Positions 1-8,903 of a DNA stretch of 64,000 nt are shown piece by piece; position 1 is the first letter of the stretch, and every line of letters starts with the position of its first letter. This DNA is from UBA2040 sp041674745 (lineage in GTDB: Bacteria; Bacteroidota; Bacteroidia; Flavobacteriales_D; Crocinitomicaceae): assembly GCA_041674745.1 (NCBI GenBank), contig JBAYVD010000016.1, positions 13,573 through 77,572 on the forward strand, in the 5' to 3' direction. Position numbers and translations under genes: made by a program. A model generated the notes under the pieces. That model did not search any database. It was not told the origin of the DNA and worked only from the letters and a program-made list of their open reading frames with translations.

Positions 1-17
1 TACTCAAAGTTTTTAAT

Positions 18-941
18 ATGAAAAAAGCACTTTTAATTTTAATCGCCTTTGCGTTTCTTTTCACTTCATGTGATAAAGTAAAAAACGCCTATGTTCCTTC
101 CGATTCAATTGGTTTGGACACGACTTTGTATCCGGGTTTGTGGTCTACTTATCCAACGCCCGTTTTCACGGCCAATACCAATACGACAAGAAATATTTTA
201 ATAGAGGATTTTACAGGTCATAAATGTACTTTTTGTCCAGATGCTGCTGCCGTTGCGCACACGTTAGAAGAAAACAATCCCGGTAGAGTTTTTATATCCA
301 CCATTCATAGTGGCCCATTGGGTACAAAATCAGGTTTTCAACAAACGTATCCTGGTACGGACTTCGACTATGATTTCACCAATCCAATTGGCTTAACCAT
401 AGGCGGTTATTTTGGTTCATTACCTGGATCCAACTTTTTTGCCAATCCGTGTGGAAATATTAGTCGAGTTGCTTATAACGATCACATCTCTAGTCCGAAA
501 GAAGATTGGATGGGCGCTTGCAATGCCTTAATTTCGGCCAACGAGTTAAAAGTAAATCTTCAATCAGCAGTGAATTACTTCGATGCCACAAAAGGAGCGT
601 TTGTGCATGTTGAAGTAGATGTATTAGATCCATCGCTTACGGGATTGGCATTGATTGTTGCCTATTACCAAGATTCTATTGTAAAACCGCAAGCCAAACC
701 AGCAGGGGTGGAAGATTTGAATTATGTGCACAGAGATTTATTAAAAGAACATATCAATGGTGGTATGTTTGGGCAAGACATTACGGACAAACAATTGGAT
801 GCTGCATCTGGAAAATATTACTTCGAATATTCTTACAAAATACCGGCCGAATACCCTGCGGAAAACGGGCATTTTTTGATTTATGTTGTAGATAAAGTAA
901 GCTTAGAGATCTATCAAGTAATTAAAAAACCAGTGATTTAA
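18..941 (+). CDS. Omp28-like outer membrane lipoprotein
   Basis: The 307-residue protein opens with a lipoprotein signal peptide ending in the lipobox LFTSC (Cys18), so it is probably lipid-anchored in the envelope. A thioredoxin-like region follows, with the CxxC motif KCTFCP about 70 residues in, preceded by LIEDFTGH. This arrangement is typical of the Omp28-related family of Bacteroidetes, whose biochemical role is not settled; the CxxC suggests redox or metal chemistry (inference). The gene is complete, starting 18 bases into the window, and is followed by a strong terminator, so it ends a transcription unit whose upstream part lies outside the window. Confidence 0.8.
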   Translation: MKKALLILIAFAFLFTSCDKVKNAYVPSDSIGLDTTLYPGLWSTYPTPVFTANTNTTRNILIEDFTGHKCTFCPDAAAVAHTLEENNPGRVFISTIHSGPLGTKSGFQQTYPGTDFDYDFTNPIGLTIGGYFGSLPGSNFFANPCGNISRVAYNDHISSPKEDWMGACNALISANELKVNLQSAVNYFDATKGAFVHVEVDVLDPSLTGLALIVAYYQDSIVKPQAKPAGVEDLNYVHRDLLKEHINGGMFGQDITDKQLDAASGKYYFEYSYKIPAEYPAENGHFLIYVVDKVSLEIYQVIKKPVI

Positions 942-956
942 ACAAGACTAAGATTT

Positions 957-996
957 TTTTAAAAACCTCTGATACCTTCGTTTTAGAGGTTTTTTT
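957..996 (+). terminator. Rho-independent terminator after the Omp28-like gene
   Basis: The arms AAAAACCTCT (961-970) and AGAGGTTTTT (985-994) are perfectly complementary across a 14-base loop and run into a T tract. Confidence 0.85.
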
Positions 997-1120
997 ATGC
1001 AGTTTTGAACCGAGTTGTTAAATGCTAAAAAACGCGAAGGTGGAAAACTTTAACGCTTTTTTTCAAATAGATGAGGATAGAATACGTTACTTTGAATAAG
1101 CGATTAAAAAGAGGGAAATT

Positions 1121-1315
1121 ATGTTGGAATTAACAAAGAAGATTTTACTGAAAGTAAGTTTTGACCGATTATTATTTCAAAAAGAATTAAACAAAGCCAT
1201 TCGATGGATATCCGATACCGAGGAATTAAAAACGTTTAAAATCTGGTGTATCGTGGAGTTCGGAGCAAAATATCCGCAAATCATTTCTAGGGCTTTTGAA
1301 ACTGTCAAAATTTAA
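1121..1315 (+). CDS. Small hypothetical protein
   Basis: This 64-residue reading frame has a good ribosome binding site (GAGGG, 7 bases before the ATG) and is bracketed by terminators on both sides, which supports a real monocistronic gene. The product is basic and predicted helical, with no signal peptide, membrane segment or motif I recognise. It contains one cysteine and a Trp-Ile-Ser segment near the middle. The family is unknown to me and no function is proposed. Confidence 0.6.
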   Translation: MLELTKKILLKVSFDRLLFQKELNKAIRWISDTEELKTFKIWCIVEFGAKYPQIISRAFETVKI

Positions 1316-1343
1316 TTAAATAAGGTAAATACAAACAAAAAAA

Positions 1344-1376
1344 ACAGGGGTGAAAAATTTTCATCCCTGTTTTTTT
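1344..1376. terminator. Bidirectional terminator between convergent genes
   Basis: ACAGGGGTGAAAA (1344-1356) pairs with TTTTCATCCCTGT (1358-1370) with a single G-T pair. It has A-rich DNA before it and seven Ts after it. It serves the small plus-strand gene and the minus-strand biotin carrier gene, which converge here. Confidence 0.85.
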
Positions 1377-1392
1377 ATGCTCCTTTTTTTAC

Positions 1393-1860
1393 TTATTCAA
1401 ATTCGATCATTATGGTTCCTTTGTCCACCACTTGTTGCTCACTGACGAAAATTGCTTTTACGACGCCAATACCTTCTGCCTTCAAAACATTTTCCATTTT
1501 CATGGCTTCCAAGGACAATATCGGGTCGCCAATTTCTAGCGCTTGACCAACCGTCACGGATAAGCTTACAATTCGTCCTGGCATCGGTGCTTTTAGCTCA
1601 CTCAGTTTTTTCACTTTGGGTTTATCCATTCCCAATGAAGCAATTAATTCATCGAGGGCTCCTTGCTTGCGTATATTGAAAACACGGTGATTGATTTTAA
1701 TTTCCAGAAGATTGTCTTCCGTTTTTTCCAACATGATTTCACCGTTGAATACTTTTCCTTTGTATTCAATTGAAAAGAAACGTTCATCTTCCCATTGAAT
1801 GGCAGCGCCACTTGTTCCGATAACTTCTTGCCCATCAATGATCCAATTTTTGCTTACCAT
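1393..1860 (-). CDS. Biotin carboxyl carrier (biotin/lipoyl attachment) protein
   Basis: This is a 155-residue protein whose C-terminal half is a biotinyl domain. The canonical attachment motif EAMKMEN places the biotinylated lysine at residue 121, preceded by the usual APMPG turn at 91-95. Such carriers shuttle carboxybiotin between the carboxylase and carboxyltransferase subunits of acyl-CoA (acetyl- or propionyl-CoA) carboxylases. The N-terminal 80 residues resemble those of carriers that accompany propionyl/methylcrotonyl-type enzymes rather than AccB, but the partner subunits are not in the window, so the substrate is undecided. It is transcribed alone, away from the M1 peptidase gene. 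Confidence 0.88.
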   Translation of the reverse strand: MVSKNWIIDGQEVIGTSGAAIQWEDERFFSIEYKGKVFNGEIMLEKTEDNLLEIKINHRVFNIRKQGALDELIASLGMDKPKVKKLSELKAPMPGRIVSLSVTVGQALEIGDPILSLEAMKMENVLKAEGIGVVKAIFVSEQQVVDKGTIMIEFE

Positions 1861-1965
1861 GACCTTTTTATTTTTTACAAAATTAGAAGAATTGCAGAAT
1901 CTTAACTGTATTTGATTGCGCTTCCTGTTTTTTTTAGTCAGATTTGTAGCCTAATTCATCCGTAC

Positions 1966-4590
1966 ATGCTAAAATTTACGATCTCCTTGCTATTTGTATC
2001 TGCGCTTTTCAGCAGCTGTGGAACCCACAAGTCAAAAGTGGATTTGCCAGAAGTTGTTGAAGAATCAATCGATTCGTCCGAAATAGAAAATTTTGACGAA
2101 AGTTTGTTTGACTTTGAAACCGTTTCAACGGTTTACCATGCTACAGAAACCGTCTTCACAGATTTGATTCATACCAAATTGGAAGTGAATTTTGATTGGA
2201 CGAAATCCCGCATGAATGGGAAAGTATACATTACAGCAAAACCACATTTTTATTCGTCTGATTCCTTGATTTTGGATGCGAAAGGGATGGATATTTTGAA
2301 AGTGCAATTGGCAGGCAAAGATCTTTTGTACACATATGAAAATGACCTTTTGAAAATAAAATTGGGCAAGGTTTTTACCCGAACGGAAAAATACACAGTG
2401 GAAATCACGTATGTAGCGAAACCTGACGAACGAATTACCGATGGCAGCGCAGCGATTACCTCCGATAAAGGGTTGTTCTTTATCAATCCGAAAGGTGAAG
2501 AAGTCGGCAAAATGCCACAAATTTGGACGCAAGGAGAAACAGAATCGAGCTCAGTTTGGTTTCCAACCATTGATGCGCCGAATGTGAAAACGACACAAGA
2601 AATTTTCATGACCGTGGATAACAAGTATGTCACGCTTTCCAATGGAAAGATGATTTCATCCAAGAAAAACACAAACGGTACGCGCACCGATCATTGGAAA
2701 CAAGATTTGCCTCATGCGCCGTATTTGTTTATGATGGCTGTTGGAGAATTTAAAGTCATCAACGATTTCTATGTGAGAAAAGACGGAACGAAAATGCCGG
2801 TCAATTACTATGTAGAAAAAGAATGGGAATCCTCCGCAAAAGACATTTTTGGTGAAACGCCCAACATGATTGCTTATTTCTCTAAATTGTTGAAAGTAGA
2901 ATATCCATGGGACAAATATGATCAAATCGTTGTGCGCGATTACGTTTCTGGAGCCATGGAAAACACGGGAGCGGTCGTTTTTGGTGATTATGCGTACAAA
3001 ACCAAACGAGAATTGTTAGACGACAATGACCAATCGACCATCGCTCATGAATTGTTTCACCATTGGTTTGGCGATTTGGTCACAGCAGAATCTTGGTCGA
3101 ATCTTACACTGAATGAATCCTTCGCCAATTATTCTCAGTATTTGTGGGATGAATTCAAATTTGGCGTAAATGAAGCTGATTACCAAGCCAGTCAAGAAGA
3201 AAATGGCTATTTTCAGTCAGCACAAATGGGCGGTTACCACGATTTAGTTTGGTTTGCCTATGAGGACAAGGAACAAATGTTTGACGGACATTCCTACAAC
3301 AAGGGTGGACGGATTTTGCACATGTTGCGCAGCTATTTGGGCGATGAAGCTTTCTTCGAAGGTTTGTCAAATTATTTGAATACAAATAAATTCAAGGCAG
3401 CCGAGTTTCAGCAATTGCGTCTGGCATTTGAAGAGGTTTGTGGCGAGGATTTGAATTGGTTTTTCAATCAATGGTATTTGTCTAGCGGGCATCCAATTTT
3501 ATCGGTTGAACAAACCATCGATCAGGAAAATCAAACTGTAAAGTTGCACATTCAGCAAAATCAAGAGAACGAGGATTTCCCAGTGTTTAAATTGCCTGTT
3601 GATGTGGCAATTTTCGATAGCACTGGCAAAACGACCCATCGAATTGTTATGGAAGAAGCTTCGCAGGACTTTGCTCTGCCGTTCACAGGTACGGTCCGTG
3701 CCGTCATTTTTGACGAGTCCAAAATGTTATTAGCGAAAGTAGAGGAGAAAAAACCGACAGATCAATCCATATTTCAATATTACAATTCAGATCGTTACAA
3801 AGCCAGACTTCAATCGATGACGCAAGGCTTTGTGGAAGGTGAAGCATCTTCCGAGCAAATGGTATTGGATGGTTTGAACGATGAGTTTTGGAAAATCCGG
3901 ACGGTTGCCATTGAAAAAGCAGGTATTTTAACAGAACCAAACAAAGACAAAGCCTTAAAAATTATCAAAAACTTAGCGGTAAATGATTCCAAATCTCATG
4001 TCCGAGCAGCAGCGATCAATTATTTAGCAGCCAATATGGAGGGCGATGAGTTAACCAGCATTTTAACCAATGCCATGGAGAAGGATCCAAGTTACCTTGT
4101 AATCGGAAATTCCCTGAAAAGTTTGAGTAAAGTAGCGCCTAAGTTGGCCATGGAAAAAGCAGTTTCATTGGAACAAGAAGGTTCGGCCAAGATGTTAAGT
4201 GCCATTGCCCAAATTTATGGTGCGTATGGTGAAGAAGATAAAGCCAAATTTTTCAATACGGTTTTGACAAACGGAAAACTGACTGGCTTTGATGAATTGA
4301 TGGCGCTGAATTCTTACACCTTATTCAATAGTCGAATGAGTGAAGAGCAATTGCAATCGGCCTTCATGACCTATTCCAAATTAAAACTAAGCGGGGGGTA
4401 TTATACAAAAATGTTCATGGCGCAAAACATTGAATATTTGATACAGACGATAGAGGATAGAAAGGGAATTCTCTTAGAGGAAATCGCACAACTTGAAAAA
4501 ACGAAAGAGGTGGATTTGGCCAATGAAAAACGTCAAAGAATCACGAAATTAGAAGGCTTGCTTGTACAGTTTTCGACACTTGGTGAATAG
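1966..4590 (+). CDS. M1-family metallo-aminopeptidase, lipoprotein
   Basis: The gluzincin catalytic motif HELFHHW begins at residue 361 (zinc ligands His361 and His365) and the third ligand comes from NESFA 19 residues later. The exopeptidase signature GAMENTG lies shortly before it. I start the gene at ATG 1966 rather than at the upstream TTG 1912, because ATG 1966 begins a lipoprotein signal peptide ending LFSSC. The N-terminal beta domain and catalytic domain fill about residues 60-590. The C-terminal part is alpha-helical and HEAT-like, as in M1 enzymes of about 875 residues. It probably trims peptides in the periplasm or at the outer membrane. No terminator is obvious before the atp promoter. 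Confidence 0.92.
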   Translation: MLKFTISLLFVSALFSSCGTHKSKVDLPEVVEESIDSSEIENFDESLFDFETVSTVYHATETVFTDLIHTKLEVNFDWTKSRMNGKVYITAKPHFYSSDSLILDAKGMDILKVQLAGKDLLYTYENDLLKIKLGKVFTRTEKYTVEITYVAKPDERITDGSAAITSDKGLFFINPKGEEVGKMPQIWTQGETESSSVWFPTIDAPNVKTTQEIFMTVDNKYVTLSNGKMISSKKNTNGTRTDHWKQDLPHAPYLFMMAVGEFKVINDFYVRKDGTKMPVNYYVEKEWESSAKDIFGETPNMIAYFSKLLKVEYPWDKYDQIVVRDYVSGAMENTGAVVFGDYAYKTKRELLDDNDQSTIAHELFHHWFGDLVTAESWSNLTLNESFANYSQYLWDEFKFGVNEADYQASQEENGYFQSAQMGGYHDLVWFAYEDKEQMFDGHSYNKGGRILHMLRSYLGDEAFFEGLSNYLNTNKFKAAEFQQLRLAFEEVCGEDLNWFFNQWYLSSGHPILSVEQTIDQENQTVKLHIQQNQENEDFPVFKLPVDVAIFDSTGKTTHRIVMEEASQDFALPFTGTVRAVIFDESKMLLAKVEEKKPTDQSIFQYYNSDRYKARLQSMTQGFVEGEASSEQMVLDGLNDEFWKIRTVAIEKAGILTEPNKDKALKIIKNLAVNDSKSHVRAAAINYLAANMEGDELTSILTNAMEKDPSYLVIGNSLKSLSKVAPKLAMEKAVSLEQEGSAKMLSAIAQIYGAYGEEDKAKFFNTVLTNGKLTGFDELMALNSYTLFNSRMSEEQLQSAFMTYSKLKLSGGYYTKMFMAQNIEYLIQTIEDRKGILLEEIAQLEKTKEVDLANEKRQRITKLEGLLVQFSTLGE

Positions 4591-4650
4591 GTTTAGAGGT
4601 CATTTGATTTTTAATCATAAAATTATCTATAGTATCTCATTAAATTTTTA

Positions 4651-4680
4651 TTGAATTTTAGGAAAGTTTATCTACCTTTG
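4651..4680 (+). promoter_or_regulatory. Promoter of the atp operon
   Basis: TTG (4651-4653), 19 bases, then TACCTTTG (4673-4680). This matches the Bacteroidetes primary sigma factor consensus (TTTG-N19-TAnnTTTG) closely. Transcription should start near 4684-4687, giving a leader of about 25 bases before atpB. Confidence 0.75.
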
Positions 4681-4709
4681 CGCAAAATTTGAAAGGATAA
4701 ATAGCAGTT

Positions 4710-5870
4710 ATGTTCGGAATCGCTCAGAATAACAAATTGAAAACGTATCTATTAGCCTTGCTGTCTTTCGTGTTGGTAAGCACGTCATTTGCAAACGGGA
4801 ATAGTGCCGCGGTTGAAGAGGAAAAAGACTTCAATGTAGGTGAGATGATTATGCACCATATCAAGGATGCACATGAATGGCATTTGTGGGGTGGTGAACA
4901 CGACGGTACGGCCATCTATTTGCCAGTAATCTTGATGGACGGCGGAATGAAAGTTTTTTCATCTGCGAATTTTTACCATGGTTCACACGGTTATTATACC
5001 GACCCAAAAACAAATAAACAAATCACTTATTTGAAAGGTGACGGCCCAGCAAAAGGATACGCTTTGTTCCACGAGAAAATTTACAAACTGCAGGAGGAAG
5101 AATTGCATTTTGTAAGTGGTCACCCACACAATGCGATGCCGATGGACTTGTCCATGACGAAAAATGTCGTTTTCATGATCATTAGTTCTTTGTTGATACT
5201 GTTGTTAATGATTGGTACAGCAAAATACTACAGAAGAAATGGTGCTGTTGCCCCAAGAGGAATTGCAAAATTCACAGAACCACTTATTTTGTTCGTTCGC
5301 GATGACATCGCTAAAGCAAATATTGGCGAAAAGAAATATGCGAAATATGTTCCCTATTTGTTGACGATTTTCTTCTTCATATTCGTTTCCAACTTGTTGG
5401 GATTGATTCCTGTTTTAGGAGCCAACTTAACTGGAAATATTGCAATAACGTTTTTCTTAGCGGTATGTACATTATTGGTTACTGTATTTTCTGGTAACAA
5501 ACATTATTGGGGTCACATTTTCTGGATGCCAGGTGTGCCAGTTGTTATGAAATTTGTCATGATGCCAATTGAGTTGGTGGGAGTTTTAACAAAACCTTTC
5601 GCCTTGATGATTCGTTTGTTTGCAAATATTACCGCAGGCCACATCATTATTTTGGCATTGGTTTCTATCATTTTCTTAAACAAAAGTGCAGCTTGGGGAG
5701 CATTATCCGTTCCGATGGCCTTGTTCATTTCTGTTTTGGAATTGTTGGTTGCTTTCTTGCAAGCATATTTGTTTGCCATGTTAAGCGCTTTGTTTATCGG
5801 TGCGGCTGTTGAAGAGCATCACCACGAAGAACATGTTCACGACGAGCATGAAGAAATAGTAATTATTTAA
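4710..5870 (+). CDS. atpB: ATP synthase F0 subunit a
   Basis: Subunit a forms the proton half-channels beside the c-ring. The conserved segment FALMIRLFANITAGH, carrying the essential channel arginine in the penultimate membrane region, is present. At 386 residues it is much longer than the roughly 270-residue enterobacterial protein. The extra N-terminus (about residues 1-140) begins with a signal-peptide-like segment ending near SFANG and is followed by a His-rich soluble stretch, as often seen in Bacteroidetes. The C-terminus is also unusual: a run of His and acidic residues (HHHEEHVHDEHEE) that could bind metal. First gene of atpBEFHAG. Confidence 0.95.
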   Translation: MFGIAQNNKLKTYLLALLSFVLVSTSFANGNSAAVEEEKDFNVGEMIMHHIKDAHEWHLWGGEHDGTAIYLPVILMDGGMKVFSSANFYHGSHGYYTDPKTNKQITYLKGDGPAKGYALFHEKIYKLQEEELHFVSGHPHNAMPMDLSMTKNVVFMIISSLLILLLMIGTAKYYRRNGAVAPRGIAKFTEPLILFVRDDIAKANIGEKKYAKYVPYLLTIFFFIFVSNLLGLIPVLGANLTGNIAITFFLAVCTLLVTVFSGNKHYWGHIFWMPGVPVVMKFVMMPIELVGVLTKPFALMIRLFANITAGHIIILALVSIIFLNKSAAWGALSVPMALFISVLELLVAFLQAYLFAMLSALFIGAAVEEHHHEEHVHDEHEEIVII

Positions 5871-5882
5871 AATCAATATAGT

Positions 5883-6107
5883 ATGTTCGGAAGTATAGCA
5901 GCAATTGGAGCAGGTTTGGCAGTATTAGGTGCCGGTTTAGGTATCGGTAAAATCGGTGGTTCAGCAATGGACGCGATCGCACGTCAACCAGAAGCTTCAG
6001 GAAAAATTCAAACAGCGATGATTATCGCTGCTGCTTTGATCGAGGGTGTAGCACTTTTCGGTGTAGTTGTAGGACTTTTGGGTCTTGAAACTGGAGTAGC
6101 GAAGTAA
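5883..6107 (+). CDS. atpE: ATP synthase F0 subunit c
   Basis: A 74-residue hairpin of two membrane helices joined by the polar loop ARQPE (33-37). Glu54 in ALIEGVALF is the ion-binding carboxylate. The helix-1 glutamine and the Ser/Thr next to the glutamate that mark sodium-binding c-rings are absent, so proton coupling is likely (inference from known families). It lies 12 bases after atpB and is followed by a strong hairpin before atpF. Confidence 0.95.
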   Translation: MFGSIAAIGAGLAVLGAGLGIGKIGGSAMDAIARQPEASGKIQTAMIIAAALIEGVALFGVVVGLLGLETGVAK

Positions 6108-6118
6108 TTTCCAAAAAC

Positions 6119-6153
6119 AATTCTCGCTTCAACGGTTGGTTGAGGCGAGAATT
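6119..6153 (+). other. Intercistronic hairpin between atpE and atpF
   Basis: The 15-base arms 6119-6133 and 6139-6153 pair along their full length with one G-T wobble and a five-base loop (GGTTG). The sequence after it is ATTTGATTT, not a T run, so it is not a typical terminator. It is probably an mRNA processing or stability element protecting the atpE message. Confidence 0.7.
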
Positions 6154-6184
6154 ATTTGATTTCAAACGATTAAAAAATTAAGAG

Positions 6185-6679
6185 ATGGATTTAGTATTAC
6201 CTGATTTTGGATTGTTATTTTGGACAGCATTGGTGTTCTCCATTTTGCTAATTCTTTTGGCGAAGTTTGCTTGGAAACCAATTTTGGGCGCGGTGAATGT
6301 ACGCGAACAAAAAATTACACAAGCATTGGAATTGGCTGAAAAAACCAAAAAAGAAATGCAAGCGATGCAAGCGCAAAATGCGAATTTGATTCAAGAAGCG
6401 AGAGCGGAAAGAGATGCAATCGTTCGTGATGCAAAAGAAACAGCAACCAGCATGGTTGAAGAAGCTAAAAATGGTGCTAAGATTGAAGCAGAAAAAGTGA
6501 TGGCCAATGCACGTGAGATGATCAATGCAGAGAAAACAGCCGCTATTAGTGAGTTGAAAAACCAAGTAGCTACTTTTGCTTTGGAAATTGCAGAAAAAAT
6601 TGTTCGTACGGATATGTCGTCGGACGAAAAACAAAAAGCATTGGCTGAGAAAATGGCCGAAGATGTGAACTTGAACTAA
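6185..6679 (+). CDS. atpF: ATP synthase F0 subunit b
   Basis: A single N-terminal membrane helix (about residues 8-28, LLFWTALVFSILLILLAKFAW) is followed by a long charged, Ala/Glu/Lys-rich coiled coil to residue 164. This is the peripheral stalk that holds F1 against subunit a. Its length is typical of the family. The start has an AAGAG ribosome binding site. It lies 9 bases upstream of atpH. Confidence 0.95.
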   Translation: MDLVLPDFGLLFWTALVFSILLILLAKFAWKPILGAVNVREQKITQALELAEKTKKEMQAMQAQNANLIQEARAERDAIVRDAKETATSMVEEAKNGAKIEAEKVMANAREMINAEKTAAISELKNQVATFALEIAEKIVRTDMSSDEKQKALAEKMAEDVNLN

Positions 6680-6688
6680 GAAAAAGTC

Positions 6689-7222
6689 ATGAAACAAACG
6701 AAAGCAGCTATGCGTTATGCAACCTCTTTGTTGGAGTTGTCTCTTGAAAAAGGGAATCTCGACCAGGTTGCTGCGGATATGAAATATTTCTCAGACACGG
6801 TTGCTGAAAACCGCGATTTGGCTTTGATGTTGACAAGTCCAATTATTGATGGAGCCAAGAAATCCGAAGTGTTCAAAATGATCTTCGGACAATTTGAACC
6901 GCTGACCGTATCATTTTTTGATTTGATTACGAAAAATGGTCGTGAAGCAGTTTTGCCAGAAATCGCAGAAGCATTTGATGCAAAAGTAAAAGAATACAAA
7001 GGTATTTTTCCTGTGGAATTGGTGACAGCAGTCGCTTTGGATGAGGCTACGAAAAAAACCATTCTAGCGAAATTGGACGCTTCCGTAAACGGAACGTTAG
7101 AAGTTACGGAAACAATCGACGCCTCTTTGATCGGAGGTTACATTATAAAAATGGGCGACATGCAAATTGACGCTTCCATTTCAAACCAATTGAATAATTT
7201 AAAACAACGTTTAACTCACTAA
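6689..7222 (+). CDS. atpH: ATP synthase F1 subunit delta
   Basis: The 177-residue protein has the six-helix N-terminal domain (starting KAAMRYATSLLELS) and ends with the family signature around IDASLIGGYIIKMGD. It attaches the peripheral stalk to the top of the alpha3beta3 head. It sits between atpF and atpA as in the usual gene order. Confidence 0.95.
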   Translation: MKQTKAAMRYATSLLELSLEKGNLDQVAADMKYFSDTVAENRDLALMLTSPIIDGAKKSEVFKMIFGQFEPLTVSFFDLITKNGREAVLPEIAEAFDAKVKEYKGIFPVELVTAVALDEATKKTILAKLDASVNGTLEVTETIDASLIGGYIIKMGDMQIDASISNQLNNLKQRLTH

Positions 7223-7250
7223 TCCTCGGATTGGTGGAATATACCATATT

Positions 7251-8825
7251 ATGGCAGATGTAAAACCAGCAGAAGTTTCTGCGATTTTAAAAGAACAGCT
7301 TTCTGGATTCAAATCCGAAGCTGAATTGCAAGAAGTAGGTACGGTTCTTCAAATTGGAGATGGTATCGCTCGTATTTATGGACTTACTGGTGCGCAAGCA
7401 GGTGAGTTGATTGAATTTGACGGTGGACTTCAAGGTATCGTAATGAACTTGGAAGAGGACAACGTTGGAGCGGTATTGTTGGGTCGTTCAACTTTGGTAA
7501 AAGAAGGTGACACAGCGAAAAGAACGGGACGAATTGCTTCTGTGAAAGTGGGTCATGGAATGATCGGTCGTGTTGTAAACACCTTGGGTGAACCAATTGA
7601 CGGTAAAGGACCAATCGCAGGTGAAACATTTGAAATGCCAATCGAAAGAAAAGCACCAGGTGTTATCTTCCGTGAGCCGGTAACAGAGCCAATGCAATCC
7701 GGTATCAAAGCGATTGACGCGATGATTCCAGTGGGACGTGGACAACGTGAGTTGGTAATTGGTGACCGTCAGACAGGTAAAACAACGGTTTGTATTGATA
7801 CCATTATCAACCAAAAAGAATTCCACGATAGAGGTGAAACAGTTTTCTGTATCTATGTTGCGATCGGACAAAAAGGGTCAACAGTAGCAGGTATCGTTAA
7901 GAAATTAGAAGATGCAGGTGCAATGGCTTATACAGTGGTTGTTGCGGCTAACGCTGCTGAACCAGCTCCAATGCAATTTTACGCACCAATGACAGGTGCA
8001 GCCATCGGTGAGTATTTCCGTGATTTAGGAAATCCTGCATTGATCGTTTACGATGATTTATCCAAACAAGCGGTAGCTTACCGTGAGGTGTCTTTGTTGT
8101 TGCGTCGTCCTCCAGGCCGTGAGGCTTACCCAGGTGATGTATTCTACTTACACTCCCGTTTATTGGAAAGAGCAGCGAAAATCATCAACGATGATACGAT
8201 TGCTTCTCAGATGAATGACTTGCCGGAATCTTTGAAAGGAAAAGTAAAAGGAGGAGGTTCATTGACAGCCTTGCCAATTATTGAAACACAAGCAGGTGAC
8301 GTTTCTGCCTATATCCCAACCAACGTAATTTCGATTACAGATGGTCAGATTTTCTTGGAAACAGATTTGTTCAACGCCGGTATTCGCCCAGCGATCAACG
8401 TAGGTATCTCGGTATCACGTGTTGGAGGTAACGCGCAAATCAAATCCATGAAAAAAGTGGCGGGTACATTGAAATTGGATCAAGCACAATTCCGCGAATT
8501 GGAAGCGTTTGCGAAATTCGGTTCTGACTTGGATGCTGCAACGAAATCCGTTTTGGACAAAGGTTCACGTAACGTTGAAATCTTGAAACAAAAAGAAGGA
8601 GATCCGTACCCAGTTGAAAAACAAATTGCGATCATCTACGTAGGTACAAAAGGATTGATTCAAAATGTTCCAATCAACCAAGTGAAAGCATTCGAAACAG
8701 AATACTTGAACTATTTGGAGGCAAAACATGCTGACGTGTTGGTGGCTTTGAAAGCAGGAAAATACACAGATGAGTTGACAGATGTACTTGGAAAAGTGGC
8801 AAAAGAAATCGCTTCAAAATACTAA
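7251..8825 (+). CDS. atpA: ATP synthase F1 subunit alpha
   Basis: The 524-residue nucleotide-binding, non-catalytic subunit of F1. The P-loop GDRQTGKT lies about residues 172-179 and the alpha-family signature containing PAINVGISVSRVGG lies near residue 380. The length is slightly above the usual 500-515. The catalytic beta subunit gene is not in this operon. Confidence 0.97.
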   Translation: MADVKPAEVSAILKEQLSGFKSEAELQEVGTVLQIGDGIARIYGLTGAQAGELIEFDGGLQGIVMNLEEDNVGAVLLGRSTLVKEGDTAKRTGRIASVKVGHGMIGRVVNTLGEPIDGKGPIAGETFEMPIERKAPGVIFREPVTEPMQSGIKAIDAMIPVGRGQRELVIGDRQTGKTTVCIDTIINQKEFHDRGETVFCIYVAIGQKGSTVAGIVKKLEDAGAMAYTVVVAANAAEPAPMQFYAPMTGAAIGEYFRDLGNPALIVYDDLSKQAVAYREVSLLLRRPPGREAYPGDVFYLHSRLLERAAKIINDDTIASQMNDLPESLKGKVKGGGSLTALPIIETQAGDVSAYIPTNVISITDGQIFLETDLFNAGIRPAINVGISVSRVGGNAQIKSMKKVAGTLKLDQAQFRELEAFAKFGSDLDAATKSVLDKGSRNVEILKQKEGDPYPVEKQIAIIYVGTKGLIQNVPINQVKAFETEYLNYLEAKHADVLVALKAGKYTDELTDVLGKVAKEIASKY

Positions 8826-8830
8826 AATAA

Positions 8831-8896
8831 AATTACGAATTATCAATTACGAATTGGGAAACCAATTCGTAATTCGTAATTCAAAAATTCGTAATT
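8831..8896 (+). repeat. Nested palindromic repeat between atpA and atpG
   Basis: The unit AATTACGAATT or its complement occurs five times in 66 bases. It is forward at 8831-8841 and 8845-8855, and inverted at 8864-8874, 8871-8881 and 8886-8896. The centre is a perfect 13-base stem, 8845-8857 with 8862-8874, closed by the tetraloop GAAA. It lies inside the operon and has no T run. It looks like a dispersed REP- or MITE-type element. Confidence 0.8.
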
Positions 8897-8903
8897 AAAT
8901 AGG

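Noticed and set aside
1912..1965. Upstream TTG start of the M1 peptidase
   Set aside because: It would bury the lipoprotein signal peptide; ATG 1966 gives a clean signal and lipobox.
5883..6107. Sodium-coupled c-ring
   Set aside because: The helix-1 glutamine and the Ser/Thr next to the ion-binding glutamate that mark sodium rings are absent.
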